DNA of 64,000 nt from Kappaphycus alvarezii (GCA_002205965.3 NADL03000009.1:926883-990882); one strand, 5' to 3'. Shown: positions 25,920-38,087, counted from the stretch's first letter. Numbers and translations: made by a program. Notes: a model not told the origin generated them from the letters alone.

Positions 25920-26784
25920 TTTAAAGTATCGATAACCTATTAGAGAGGAGTTGTGTCAGGGTGAGAATTGGAAGGGATTGAGAATAAACATGAATCTGAA
26001 TGTGGTCTTTGCGGTTGATGACAGAGAAGATCAAATGTATTGATAGTGGTGCCAGTATCAATACATCTGCTCGAATCTTGGTGTTTTGCAAACTATGTGT
26101 TGTGGACTCCGTAATAGGGACTGTCTTTGGTCTTTCATGCAGCCTTCAAGGCTGACTATTTATGTCATGTTACTGTCAATATGGAATAAACAGTGTCAAC
26201 CCTGGTTTTAGAACCGTTTCAAACTGTTTCCTATGTTAATTGGCAATTGATCCACGTTCTGGCAATGTGTTGTAAAACATTCAATGCTGTTTTGCATTGC
26301 ACGAAACAATTTCTTTTGTAACGTTGCATCACACACTCGTTACAGAACAGTTGGTCTCGCTTAAGTATCATTCAAATATGTATCTAAATTGCAGCTTATT
26401 AAGTCATGTCTAGCTCCTCGCCTAGCAGGATCGCTATGTCATAGTTTGCCCAGATTGCTATAGGAGAAACCGTCATAAAGCAACAATGGTAAACAATGAC
26501 CCCATTGTTTCGCTCTATTTTCTTTTGTTGACGTGGATTCAGCCATCGTGCCCCAGCGCCCTAGCCCACTGTCGGCTCCTTACTGGGAGTATTAAATAAA
26601 CGTTCAACCCATCGAAGTCAACTAATAGTTGACATGAATAAGACAGTTGAGTGAATGTTGATATGACATCAAAGTAGCTTCTTTTTAAGGACAGCTGTCT
26701 TTTAGGTTGTATGCGTAAATTACTAAAAATTTCCGTAAAAACACGTAATTTACCGTAAGTTACTGTAATTACAGGGGTTGTAAT
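25920..26784. other. No gene recognised; AT-rich
   Basis: It contains a short run of GTAAATTAC/GTAATTTAC motifs at 26710-26790, similar to one at 23555-23575. No coding frame is credible. Confidence 0.3.
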
Positions 26785-28846
26785 TTACACATAACATCTT
26801 TTGCTTGAACAGCCCTCCAACTCGTACTCGCACCACTGCAGTGTGCCTGTTGGTCCATCCAAGACCCGGTTACAAATGTCAGCAGCGTGGTCTCTTACAT
26901 GGTCCATGAGCGTGTTGCATTCCGCGCACCTCAGTGGTGCGATGTAGTCAAAGACACGGACGCCGAGGTGGCCCCAAAGCATCACCGTCCACATCTCGTC
27001 GGACGTCGGGCTGATCACTAACGGATGTGGGGAAAGGAAAACCGCAGCCGACATATCAAAGTATGAATGACGGCGGGTCTTACGAACTTCAGTTTCCGAG
27101 TGTTTGGATGAACTCGGAAGCCGCGTCCATTCATCGTCTTTTCCGAAGTATTTTGCTGCTGACTCGCAACAGGCGCAGCATAGGATGCTGTGTGTACTAT
27201 CGGGCTTAGATGCGATGGTTGCTGTAATTGTGTCCGGAAGACCATCGTATCCATCACCGGGGCTGTGATGGAGCCGTCGGATAAACTCGAGGTGTCCATC
27301 CGCCTCCGCATCTGTTTGTGCGCAACATTCAACACAACCCGCTCATCTTGAGATCTCGCACTTTCTGAGTGAATCATGCAGGCCGCAAATGCTGCCAAGT
27401 TCAGCTTTGCGGGAGGTGTGAAGCCGTGGCCACCGGAGCTCAAAGGTAGGACCACCTGCTGTCGGACCGCGTCAGTCATCGGCACGTTTTTTGATCGCGA
27501 GCAGAATTGCATCTGTTCGTCGTCAAATCTCTGTGCAAGGGCGCTTGTCACACCTGGCAGTTTTAGCGTCACGACATACTGTAGCTTGCATACCGAGACA
27601 CACACCCAGTGAGGGGTGAAACCGAATGCGAGCGTTCCCTATCGCTTCAATTAGCGAAAGCGTCTTGTTGGATACGTCTTTTCTCATTTAGAAAGTTCTC
27701 CACGAACTGGGGCGACCCAATCGGAGCTCCGGTGGGCAGTTTCTCTTGGGAAGCGATGCATTAGCGGTTTTATCCAGTCGAAAGGCTGCACGGCCAGAAT
27801 AGACGTGTTTTCCCTAGGCAAAAAAGAAGCCATGACGAGGTCCTGGAGCAGAGGACCTCAACTCCCTTCTCGAGCTCCGCATGTGTATCTATGAGCGTGC
27901 AGCCGTCTGCATACCATCGGAGTACCTAGCTGAGTCCGTTCCGCAGTCTATTTTGCTGATGTGTGAATTACAAGGGAAACATCAGCATCCTTGCAGGGTC
28001 GCCTGGTTGACCCCATCCTGGCTGGCAATGTCCAGTGGAGACACGACTATTAAGATCAACAATGGCATCCATAGTGCGCATATCATGTTCAGAAAGCGAC
28101 GTAGCGACGGTGCCCTAGTCGGCAGCAGGTCTAACAATTTCTGTCCAGAGAACCGTTGAGCACGTTTTACGCACCCAACTAGACAAGCGTGTATTCTTCG
28201 TCGTCACAGTTGCTGTCGACCTGCCCCGGACTTTGTGAACAATGGAATCGACTCCGCAGGGTTCATTGGCCACTTGCAGGGGGGAGGGGGAGGGGGGCGA
28301 GGTACTCCCTTGTGTCGTCCAGAGCATGGAGCAGGCGCACCTTCGTCACCGGTCGCCGCAAGGCCGTCCCGATTTCTATGGGCAGATTTCGTCAGGACGA
28401 TGTTGGATGGTCATCAACGTCGCAGAAGAGGTAAGCGGGATTGCCTCGTCTGAGAGGTCCCCTTTTGCTGCTTCGTGGTAACAGCCGTTAGCACTGAGAT
28501 GGCTGTCTGTCCTGCTCGGGTGTCACCCTTGTATGGCCCAGGAGGCACAGAAGCCGCGGAACATTCTATCCAGGCCAGGGGCGGCGTTTGGGTCCAGGCG
28601 ATGGACAGGGCGTAAAACCGTTTCCTCAGTGATGTCCATCCGGAGCGGGAGGTCTCCAGGTTGCATGGCTCTCACTAGGACTGCGATGCTACATAGGTAC
28701 AGGGCTAGCAGACGTGCCATAATTTCGGGGCGAGTACGTCGGCAACGCGTGACTGGTGCAGAGAAGGAATCGCTCGCACGTATTGCGGCTCTGCAGCAAA
28801 GTAGGCCGCCGCCGAACCTGGGGTCACTCTTGGGATCATTACGCAA
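26785..28846 (-). pseudogene. Non-LTR (LINE-type) reverse transcriptase, degenerate
   Basis: Minus-strand pieces in the right order: HRLDPNAAPGLDRM (about 28570), the N-terminal A-P-G-x-D/S-G-L-like block. RNLPIEIGTALRRP (about 28385), equivalent to R-P-I-A-I-G. A G-V-D-S-I-V-H segment (about 28245). WYADGCTLIDTHAELEKG (27840-27920), which sits where the catalytic box (x-x-D-D) should be and reads ADGC, so it is probably inactive. SGGHGFTPPAKLNLAAF (about 27430). CAECNTLMDHVRDHAADIC (about 26900), a C-terminal CCHC-like zinc motif. Many frame breaks. Endonuclease and 5' parts were not identified. Confidence 0.7.
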
Positions 28847-29535
28847 GGTGTAATGCTGGACGACTCGTTCTGTTCGGCTGGTGGGTTGGGTTGAGTTGGT
28901 TCATTCCATAAATCGCCGCATTCGGCAACCGTGGCGCGACGATGCGTTGACGGAGTTCTCGGCGTTGCCTTGGCTGAGATCGCTACTCCGGTTCCGCCCC
29001 CGCATTAGGCGTCGCAAGACCGCAGTGGGAAGGGAGGTTTTTCCAGAGGAATGCAGTGCGGACTGCTCCAGGATTGTGTGCGTTGACAGCGGCGCGGAAG
29101 GGGCGGGTGAGTGGTAAGGCGAAACTGAGTACACAATTGTTGGAGACACGATGAGATACTGTACTGTATGTCTGAAGGGCGCTGCGGGCTGCGCAGGACA
29201 TGGTGGACTGAGGGGAGGTGTGCAAGCGGCAAGGGAGTCTTTTGATTTCCGGTGGGCATTCCCGAGAGGAAAGGAATGGAGCGCAAGAGCTGAAGTCGAC
29301 CTATTGGCGAGGTGCCATATCATAGTCCCTTTTTGACCCGTCATGGGTATGGGTGAATGAGTGAATGACATTGTTGCACGACTTAAGCGAGGACCGAGCT
29401 CGGGGCGCCCTACCGCTGCCGACGTCGGTTGCCGTACTCACCACGGATCGCAAGCTCCCCTAGCAGAATGGTACACTCGAATGGAGGTATCGTGGGTTGC
29501 TCTTCAGATTGTCCTTACCCCTTTTTCAGGCAAGG
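28847..29535. other. No gene recognised
   Basis: Overlapping short frames on both strands, none with a domain. A TACTGTACTGTA motif lies at 29157-29168. It could be the 5' part of the LINE-type element. Confidence 0.3.
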
Positions 29536-29537
29536 TA

Positions 29538-31106
29538 CAGTGCGCCTAATATATAGAAACGTCCCCGATTCCTGAGTTCTGCCACATTTGCTACAGCCCC
29601 GCTTAAAAGAATACTCTAGAAAGGCTTCTCAGTCAGATAGAGAAATAATAGCAAGAAAGATTACAACAAAATGGTATCGGAGCGACGTAAATGCATTATT
29701 CCAGTTTGTAAACGGATAATAAATATAGAAACTATAAAAAACGATTTACAAAAAGTAGAATTAGGACATCGTAAAACCAATAAAAGTACTTTGCTATACA
29801 CTTTAAATGAACAATACCGACTGCAACTAGTATCTTCACGGCAGAGAACGACGACTACCCATCATTAAAATGCCTCGCGGTAAGTCACTCACGGAGCAAG
29901 AAAAAGGAGAAATTATGAGAATGAGGTGTGCCGGGGAGAGCATTGATTCTATCGCATCGAAAATCAATCGCTCTAAAAATGGTGTGGACAGTTATCCAAG
30001 CCCCGGAGAAGTATGGCAAAGGGAAACGAAGCGACGCCCGCCAAAAATATCTCCCGCCAAAAGAAGGATCTACTAAGAGAGGCACACAAGGGTGAGAAAT
30101 CGGCGGGACAGCTCTGTACCGCTTTGGATTTGCCAATAGCAAGAAGAGAGTGAAGCAGATATTACGTGCAACGAGTACTCTTACGTATAAGAAGATTAAA
30201 CAGGTTCCGCTGCTTACGCGGCCCACAAAAAAGCAAGACTTGACTGGGCTACAGAGATGGTTGGCAAAGGACTAAATAATTGGAAGAAAGTAATCTTTTA
30301 AGATGATAAAAAGTTTAATTTGGATGGGCCAGACGGTTTTAAGCATTACTGGCATGATTTGCGTAAGAATGAGAGGCTATTGGCCAAGCGCCAAAATGGC
30401 GGTGGTTCAGTTATGATTTGGCTTGCTTCTCTTATTTTGACAAGTGTCCAATTGTTTATTTGAATGGAAGGCAGGTGTCTGCAAGTTACTGTACGACATT
30501 GGAGAATAATTTATTAGATTTTTGCGGCCATCAACCATGGATTTGATTGGGTGTTTCAGCAGGATAATTCCCCTATCCATGTATCTCACCATACGAAGGC
30601 ATGGTTTTTGAGAAGGACGTTACTGTAATGGATTGGCCTGCACGGTCCCGGACCTAAACCCAATCGAAAACTTATGGGGTATCTTGGCGCGAGCTGTTTA
30701 CAGTAACGGAAGGCAGTTTGACTCAGTTTCTGCTTTAAAAGTGGCAATTGACCAAGGATGGGCCAAGATCGAGGAAACTGTGCTTCAGAAGCTCGTTAAG
30801 TCGATGCACAAAAGGTGCGTCGAAGTTCTTAAGGCTAATGGAGGCAAAATAAACTACTAGACTATATTTCTAGTTTTCTTCTTAGTTACTTTTTGTGTAT
30901 TTCTGTTTATAGTTTCTATATTTATTATCCACTACACATCTAAATTTTTCTTTCCTTTGGAAATAGGAGAGTAGATACTAGTTCTCTGGCCTCTATAGTA
31001 CAATCTCAGTCTCTGTAGGTAGTAAGGTTGTTTGCGTTCTATCCTCATTCCGTGTTGTCTAAATATGCCTTAGATTTTAAGGTTTCTATATTTATTAGGC
31101 GCACTG
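29538..31106 (+). mobile_element. Tc1/mariner element with IR/DR-type ends, 1.57 kb
   Basis: Outer inverted repeats are CAGTGCGCCTAATATATAG at 29538 and its complement ending GGCGCACTG at 31106. Both are bordered by TA (29536-29537 and 31107-31108), the Tc1/mariner target duplication. A second, inner inverted pair lies at 29714-29738 (GGATAATAAATATAGAAAC start) and 30906-30930. It shares the TAATAAATATAGAAAC core with the outer repeats. Outer and inner copies are about 176 bp apart on both sides, the IR/DR arrangement known from Sleeping Beauty-like elements. It encloses one transposase gene. Confidence 0.85.
29870..30860 (+). pseudogene. Tc1/mariner transposase, degenerate
   Basis: ATG at 29870 starts the paired helix-turn-helix DNA-binding domain (LTEQEKGEIMRMRCAG, then IDSIASKINRSKNGV, then a GRPPK-like K-R-R-P-P-K-I-S). 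The middle is broken by several stops and frameshifts. The C-terminus is well preserved: DLNPIENLWGILARAVY (30650-30700), the last catalytic box (D-x-N-P-I-E-N-x-W), to the stop at 30858-30860. The first catalytic aspartate region lies near 30300-30320 and is out of frame. Inactive as written. Confidence 0.85.
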
Positions 31107-31108
31107 TA

Positions 31109-31560
31109 GTTTACTCGTGGTACGTCATACAGTACAGTATACTATTTAGTCAGATGAGCATGGTATTCACCGTCAGTTCAAATGCACTTGGAACAAATGC
31201 AACGTAAGAATTTCCTCTCCTAACTGGTAAATAATTACAGGAAAGCTAAAAAGAAAGTAAATGGTTCTGCGAGATACTGCCTGTCTCGACAGACATAAAT
31301 TGTACAGCACATACTGTACAGTACTGCTCTGTTTACAGTACGGCACAGTAATGCGGGGCCCAGTGCGCCAGCGATGCCCAACATGCACAGAAAACCGGGC
31401 GACCAAAAAATCGCACCAACAAAGACCAGTCCGTCCCGCGTCTTCCCTCTCCCCCCAGCACAAGCCTCCACGCCCCCCGGCCTCCCGCTCCCCCCGCAGA
31501 CATTCCACTGACGGCCTCCCGGCCTCCGCTCCGCCCTGCCGCTCCGCCCGCCCCACAACG
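31109..31560. other. Intergenic; TACAGTA motif cluster and start of GC-rich island
   Basis: CATACAGTACAGTATAC at 31126-31142 and several TGTACAG/TACAGTAC motifs at 31300-31350. GC content rises sharply from about 31360. Confidence 0.4.
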
Positions 31561-31569
31561 CTGCCCGCA

Positions 31570-33019
31570 ATGAAACCGGCCCACCTGCCGTCCGTCTCCG
31601 ACATTGTCAGCATCTCGCGCATCCCACCACCGCCGCTCCGCCTCCGCCCCCCCCCTCGCGCGCTCTTCTCCCCCTGCTCACGCTCCTCCGCACCCCCGAC
31701 GTCCGCTCCTACCTCCTCTCCCCCAACCCCACCACGTCCCCACCCTCCTCTCGCCCACCCTTCCCGCCACCTCCCACCTCTTTCCACCGTCGCTACCCGC
31801 GCCTCACCCCTCATTCCTGCCCCGCTCACCTCGTTTGTCTCTCATTTCGATATACACTTTCTCTACGCCCCCGCGCTTTGTGTCTCCAATGTCGTCGTCG
31901 GTGCGGGTATCATGAACTCGCGGTCCATGCAATGCCCGCTCTCGTTGCCCACCTTGCCGAGCGTGTTTCTCAAGGACCTTGCCCCCGAGTTTTGCCTGTT
32001 TCGCTTCGCTGTCGACCCGGCTCAGAATCTCGTCCTCATGCTGTATGCGATCCCGTCGCGCGACGCCTTTCTTGTATTCTACTCGCAGGTCACCGACACC
32101 CGCACCTCGTCCTCCGTGTGCCTCATCTTCTCCCACTCCCACCTGCTCCCGTTTCTCAATCCAGACCCAGACTCCCCCTCACAGCCCAACATCTCGCCCT
32201 CGCCGTCCTGCACTACACGTTTCAGCAAGCGCGCCACCCATGCCAAGTCTGCTCTCGCACCGACGAGGATGGCCCCTGCGCGTGTGCCCTCACGTATGAC
32301 AAGCCCATGCACCCGCTAGACACCTTCCCGTTTGTCAGCCTCATGCGCCCGCACACCGGAAAGCTCGAGCTCACATGCCATGAGGCTAGCGTGCGGCATG
32401 GCCGCGTGCTTTCCATGGAGGTCTTGGGCGTGCGGGAGACGTTTGAGGGCTTTGTGGATGCAGATGTTAGAAAGTGTTTGGTTGATGGCGCTCTGAGAAA
32501 GTATTTTGAGGGCATTCTTGCCATCCCGGGCAAAGGGCTGTCCGCTACCCTGGCCACCGGTTTGTTGGAATCGGCGAGGATGGAGGGGCGCAGAGCAGTA
32601 CTACGCATGATGATAGCGGTCTCTGCGATTCGACGCCCTGCCCTTGCCAAGCACTGATGGTATACTTCAGGCCGTTGACGACGACAGCAGCACGCCAACG
32701 ACTGACGAGCTCCGCGCCCCGCCCATCACACCAGTGGAACTAGACGTCACCAAGCCCCCTGTCTCATCGCCAGTACAGCTGACCACCGCATCCATCAAAC
32801 CCACCACAGCGCCGGCTCCAGAATCCAGGGCGCACGTATGGGCCCCGCCGGAGAGAAAGAAACCGCCTCGCCGCCAAACGATCCAACCTCAAGCGCAAGA
32901 TGCAGCTCGAGTCGCTGCAAACGCAGCTCGACACTGAGCGCGACAAAATCACCAAGCTACGCGCCCGCGAGCTCGCACTCCGAAAAGAGAACCTAGGCTT
33001 GCGCGGCTTGTGTAAATAG
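31570..33019 (+). pseudogene. bZIP transcription-factor gene with frame changes, in a GC-rich island
   Basis: The best-supported part is the 3' end. In frame 2 from about 32845 to TAG at 33017-33019 it reads RERNRLAAKRSNLKRKM, a textbook bZIP basic region (N-R-x-A-A-x-R-S), followed by a heptad-spaced coiled coil of about 40 residues. Upstream, frame 1 (about 32614-32860) gives a disordered Thr/Pro/Ser linker. Frame 3 (about 32180-32657) gives a plausible folded segment with CQVCSRTDEDGPCAC and about 130 residues. Frame 1 around 31830-32110 is also coding-like (LPTLPSVFLKDLAPEF). Three frame changes could be indels or unrecognised introns. The 5' end is uncertain; a Pro-rich start near 31570 is only a guess. 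Confidence 0.6.
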
Positions 33020-34185
33020 GCTCCCTGCTACCCCAAGCTGCACCACCAACCAGTGCTTGCCTCTAGTTGCGAATGTGTCGCATGCCCTCGCCGCGCCCAC
33101 CGCCCCGCGCGTCCCGCGCAAATCCTGTCGGCGCCCCGATGCAACGAGCGCGTCGCCGATGGCGCTATCGCCATTCGGCAACGCGGGTGCAAGCAGAGTC
33201 GCACCGCTACCGTGGCGTTTCCCCAGCGGCGCACTTTGCCCTGTCACGCGCGCCTACGCCGCTTAGCAGCCCGATACGCTGTCACGCGCCGCGCGATGGT
33301 CGCCCCACACCAACGGCACATCCCCACCCCTCTCCCCCTCATGTCTGAATGGGGACACACTGCTCCTCGCGCCGTGCAGCACAACGGGCGCACAGCCGCT
33401 ATGCACAGGCCGACTGGCTAGCCGGCGCCGTCGGCACTGCACGCGGGAACGAGGGTCGCGACTCGGAGCGCAGACCTGCAGCCCCCTAGTTACCACGAGA
33501 GGCCCGTGGGTCCGTGAGGTGTGGGCCGAGAGTGGTGGGGCGGGGCGGCGTGCGTGCCAACTTCTGGGACGGGGGTCTGGCTAAGTTTGTTGAGGTTTGT
33601 GTACGTTGCGCGGGGGTTTCAGGCGGGTGGTGGCTGTTGGCAGACTTTGTCTGGAGGGGCACGGCAAGAGGGGGATTGCAGAGGAATTTGGTCGAACATG
33701 TTTATTGAGAACCATTTTTGTTGAAACCACAGTAACGAGCCATCGTGGGCTATGACACCGGAGGGCCGCAGGCGAGCAAAGGCATAGGATAATTACACTA
33801 CGTGGATGAGTATTGCACTGTAAAGGAGTCGCCGGTAAGGTGGGACCGGGCGATGCGTGCGGATCGATGACAACTAGAATCAGGGGTTGGGTCTTCGCCA
33901 TAAGAGCCGGTTCCTGCAGCACCACCCCCTGATGAATGCCATTTAGGCTATGTACAGTAGTTGTGCATCGGGGTGCGTGACATATGTAGAGATTGCCTCG
34001 AGGAGGAATGAGAAGGTCGAGGGTGGTGGTATCTCCAGGCTACTGAGTTGGATCAGTGAAACAGAGAGGGACACAGCCGGGGTGCTGCTAAAGGAACAGT
34101 AGAGACAATGGTAGTGGGTTTCAGAAAGTTGGGGCAAAGGGTGTATGGATTGTACCTGGATTCCCAATAGAATCCAGATGCCCCC
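33020..34185. other. GC-rich 3' flank of the bZIP gene, no gene recognised
   Basis: All frames are Arg/Pro/Ala-rich through base composition. From about 33700 the composition returns to normal. No domain was seen. Confidence 0.35.
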
Positions 34186-34187
34186 TG

Positions 34188-34522
34188 TTATAGACAGTAC
34201 GGCAGCTCTTCTAAGCAACTCTCAGAATTGTGCCAGCTCACTAGAAAACACTCGAAAGTAGGGTTGTAACTAGAAAGTAGAGCTGTAACTAAATAATAGT
34301 ACTATCTAGAACAAAACAAGACGATGACGTCGGGCTCCACGTCAAAAAAATACTGCATAGAAAATAATACTCAGCAATAAAACCGCTACCGGTTACATAC
34401 AGCTTCTAGATTCTATCAAGAGTGGTGCACTTTCTCTGTTACCACTGTGTAATAGAGAATTGGAATAGCGACAGCGAACAAGTCTCTATTACACAGTCGT
34501 GTAACAGAGACATTGTTACACT
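34188..34522 (-). repeat. 3' LTR of gypsy copy 2
   Basis: Read on the minus strand it starts TGTAACAATGTCTCTGTTAC at 34522, preceded by the purine tract at 34523-34536. It shares about 185 bp with the copy-1 LTR. An end at TATAACA near 34188 would give TG...CA ends and about 335 bp, but this boundary is a guess. Confidence 0.6.
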
Positions 34523-37500
34523 ATTCCCCCCCGGACTATTGACGTCCTCGTCAATGATACTGGGAGTATATTATGTTTCCGAATATACTCTTGGAAAGCA
34601 TCCGTTACTACAGCAGATCCATCTTCCGTAACATCAACAAAGTCCTTCGTTGGTTGCCACTCCGCCTCATGACGTGGCACACCGCATCAAAACCAAGAAC
34701 TTGTAACCGCGTCCAACCTTTTTTGATCCAAGATAACCTCAACTTCCTGTTCTGGTCCACCAGCAGTTCAAGCGGTGCAGGTGCAGGAGGAATGGGTAAA
34801 GCAATGTCATCGGGCTGCTCCAAATGTGGTGTGTGTGAATGATATGAATGACTGGATGGATTTTAAAATGAGCAGGGAGATCCAGTCGAACAGCATTCTT
34901 ACCAATTAGCTCCTTAACCACAAATGGCCCATATCTGCGCGCACCAAGCTTTTTAGAATCCTGGGACCTAGAATAAACATCCGTAAACAACGAACGATTG
35001 ATCCAAGCTTTGAACCGACTTTATATCTGGAACCTTGTATCGCCTTGAAGCATATGCAGCTTGGAGCTTTTGCCACTTTGTAGGCAAATTGCGCATCCTC
35101 AAGAGAAACCTTGAGCTTGGCACGAAAGTCGTCCAAACTCTGAAGAGGTATGCTGCTGCTAGCCAAGAAGTCCAATGGCGATTTAGGTGTCCATCCCAAG
35201 TCCAGCTCAAATGGTGACATACCCAGATCATCGCTCACAGCCGAGTTGTATGCAAATTCTGCAGAAGGAAGCAGTTCATCCCAGTCATCCTGATGATACG
35301 AGCAATAGCAACGGAGATAGTTCTCGATCATCCTATTCATAATCTCGGAAGCCATCTGTTTGTGGTGTCTACTTGTAGACATTCTTAATTTCACCCCACA
35401 AAGATTCATCAGTGTCTTCCAAAACTTTGAAATGAACTTGCTGTCCCTATCTGAGTCACATCATCCGGCAACCCGTGGTTCTTGAAGATGTTCGCGAAGA
35501 AGTCTCGAGCCGTGTCCTCAGCAGTATCTGATGTTTTAGATTTCAAAAATGGACTCGACGAGTAAGTCGATCAACCCAAGTCGTGATCGCATCATGACCG
35601 CTCCTCGTCAGGGGTAGCCTCACAATGAAATCTGTAGCTAATGATCCCCATCTGCGGTCAGGCAATTCAGTGACATTGGATCAGTCAATTTTTTGATTAG
35701 AGTCCTTATACTGCTGACACGTGAGACATCCTTCACAATACTTTCGAACATCCCGGCTCTTATGTTCCAATGGAAGTTATCTAATCTGGACAGTGTTTCG
35801 CAAATTTAAAATGTCCACCAACTTCGAGTCGTGAGCAATTTGCAAAATATCCGAAACTGACCTTCTTGGTACGCACAACTTTCCATTGTAAAACAGCCTC
35901 GAACCATCTTTTCGGACATCGGCAGAATTCTTTCAAGTTTCTGCTTCTGAATCATATCCTCTGGCCACTCTCCTTCCATGGCTTCAAGATAGCATCCGAA
36001 TCTTCCCAGAAAATTAATCAAAGCAAGAAGCTCTCTGTCATTTGCGGTGTAGTCCGACTCAGTTGGGGAAAGCTTCTTTGAATAGAAAAAAATTACACGA
36101 TTCCTCCCATTCTCATCCAACTGTGGTAGGATTCCACTGACAGCCAGCTGTGAAGCATCTACATGACCACGAAATGGCTTTTCCTAATTAGGAGCGACTA
36201 AGATTGAGCCAATGTCACTGCTTCCTTCAGCTTCTGGAAAGCTTCATCTCACGTTGATACCATTTCCCTATACCTCGACCTTTTTTGTCAGATCTGTGCG
36301 AGGTGCAGCAATTGCAGAGAACTTCGGAATGAACCTACGGAAACTGTATTAGAACTAAGAAACTTCTCAACTCCGTTAGAGATTCAGGCCAAGTTTTTAA
36401 GACTTAGAACTTCTCAGGATTGACACGAATGCCGTCCTTCCCGATTATTAAACCCAAAAACTTAGTTCAGTCTGAAAAAAGAGCATTTCTTCGGAGAGAT
36501 GTACAACTTGTGATCCTTAAGTCTCTTTGATACAATTTCCAGGAGTTCGTAATGTTCTTCCTCATTCTTACTGAATATAAGAAGATCATCCATATAGACA
36601 ACCAAGAAGAATCGATGCAATCATAGAAGATCTGGTTCATCAAAGTTTGGAACGTAGCAGGAGCGTTGCAAAGTCCCATTGGCATAACAAGATATTCAAA
36701 TTGCCCATACTTTGTATTGAACGCAGTCTTTTCGATGTCCTCGGTTTCACCCTTATCTGATGGAATCCCGTTTTCAGATCAAGCTTGGAGAAAATCTCGA
36801 TATCCAAGTCGATCGAACATTTCATCAGAAGAGGGAGTGAGCATTATTCTTTTTGGTGATGCGATTCAAAGCGCTATAATCGACAACACCTCTAAGTTTT
36901 CCATCCTTTCCTTTCACAAAGAAAAGTGGTGCTCCATATTGCGATTTACTGGACCTGATCTTCCCTTTCCTCAAAAGAGACTCGACGTACTCTTTTGATT
37001 CCCTAAGTTCGAGGGGACAACTGGAATAAAGGTCGATGAGGTGCCTTTGCTCCTCCTCTACTTTGATCTCATGATCAACTGATCGAATCGGAGGAAGCCT
37101 CTTGGCAATTCATCCTGAAAGACCTCTTTAAATTATCCAGTAATCTGCTCAGTCTTCCATCGAACTTTGAATCTGTTACTCCTCTCATACTGTGAACTTC
37201 AAGTAACTGAAATACTTCGAAGTCACCCCCATGCCTCAGCATTCGTCAAATTTCTTCACTCCCAAATTGGACACATCAACACGGTTTTCGTTATCTGGAT
37301 CAATCACTGGAAATGGAAGCATCTTTACAACCGTTTCCGATAGTCGACACGTGGATTGTGGGCGAATACCACGGATGTCAACAGAAGATCATACCTGGTT
37401 TGGGACACAGCCCAACTAGAAGTATAAGTATGTTCTCCTAACGTAATAGGTCCGTTGGAAATGATCTCAGATATTTCGTCAGTAACTCCCTTCTGTGAAT

Positions 37501-37650
37501 GGCAACCAATTACTCGTTCACGCCGAATCTCAAGAAGTTCCTATTTCGCTTCAGGAACTCGGCTGAAACCACGTTTGTATTGCATTCATCGTCTTTAGTA
37601 CTTTGACTGCTATTCCATTGAGTCTAATTTCAAGTGCTAGCAAAGGCTCC
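34188..37650 (-). mobile_element. Ty3/gypsy chromovirus, family 2, copy 2 (decayed)
   Basis: Same family as 17345-20055, inverted. From 37650 leftwards: a protease-like area, RT (SQYGAPLFFVKGKDGKLRG near 36930, then [13 protein letters not shown] at about 36790, [20 protein letters not shown] at about 36680), RNase H and integrase (LRMSTSRHHKQMASEI at about 35360), then a chromodomain-like part and LTR. The region between RNase H (CYLE, about 35985) and the following VMEGEWPE-like segment is deleted by about 270 bp compared with copy 1. Frame breaks are frequent. It extends further 5' than copy 1 but no 5' LTR or gag was recognised. Confidence 0.8.
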
Positions 37651-37666
37651 ACTGGTATAGGTCCAT

Positions 37667-38087
37667 AGCAGATAGAAGGTGAAATAGTATTTGAGGATTA
37701 GTGGAGTTGAGGTAGAGAAAAAACGAGGATACAAGAAACGAGAAAGCATGCGGTGGAGGTTTATGAGATGAGACGAAAGTGAAGACCGACCTGTCGGATC
37801 AGCTTCGTGAACAGAAAAGCCCATTTTTACTGAATTTTGCAACCAATCTGGGAACCATTGCACAAAGCCCCCCACGATCGCGCCTGTCAAATCCCACGCG
37901 GATCAGTAATACACAGTTTACGGCAAAGCAGAATCCTGCAACTACTCTGTGACTCCACATTTGGCGTGAATATTTGAGCGTTACGCACACTGGAGCGTGG
38001 AGTGTGCGCAAAGGGAAAATCACAGTTACAGTTAGGACACATGAGTATTAGCTGTGAGTATTACAGACCTGCACCTCCCTATAGATA
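37667..38087 (+). repeat. 420-bp direct repeat, copy A
   Basis: AGCAGATAGAAGGTGAAATA at its start aligns along its length with 38654-39071 with scattered substitutions and small indels. There is no coding capacity. It borders the gypsy copy 2. Confidence 0.75.

Noticed and set aside
23587..26204. hAT terminal repeats (CAGGGGTTG at 23587 and CAACCCTG at 26197-26204)
   Set aside because: Only the first few bases match and the 8-bp flanks (TATTAAAT and GTTTTAGA) are not duplicated. A second CAGGGGTTG at 26773 is in direct orientation.
31261..32319. 352-codon plus-strand frame and 218-codon minus-strand frame in the GC-rich island
   Set aside because: Pro/Ser/Arg- and Gly/Arg-rich composition is expected from GC-rich DNA lacking stops. 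Only part of the plus-strand frame (31830-32110) looks coding, and it is treated within the bZIP gene.
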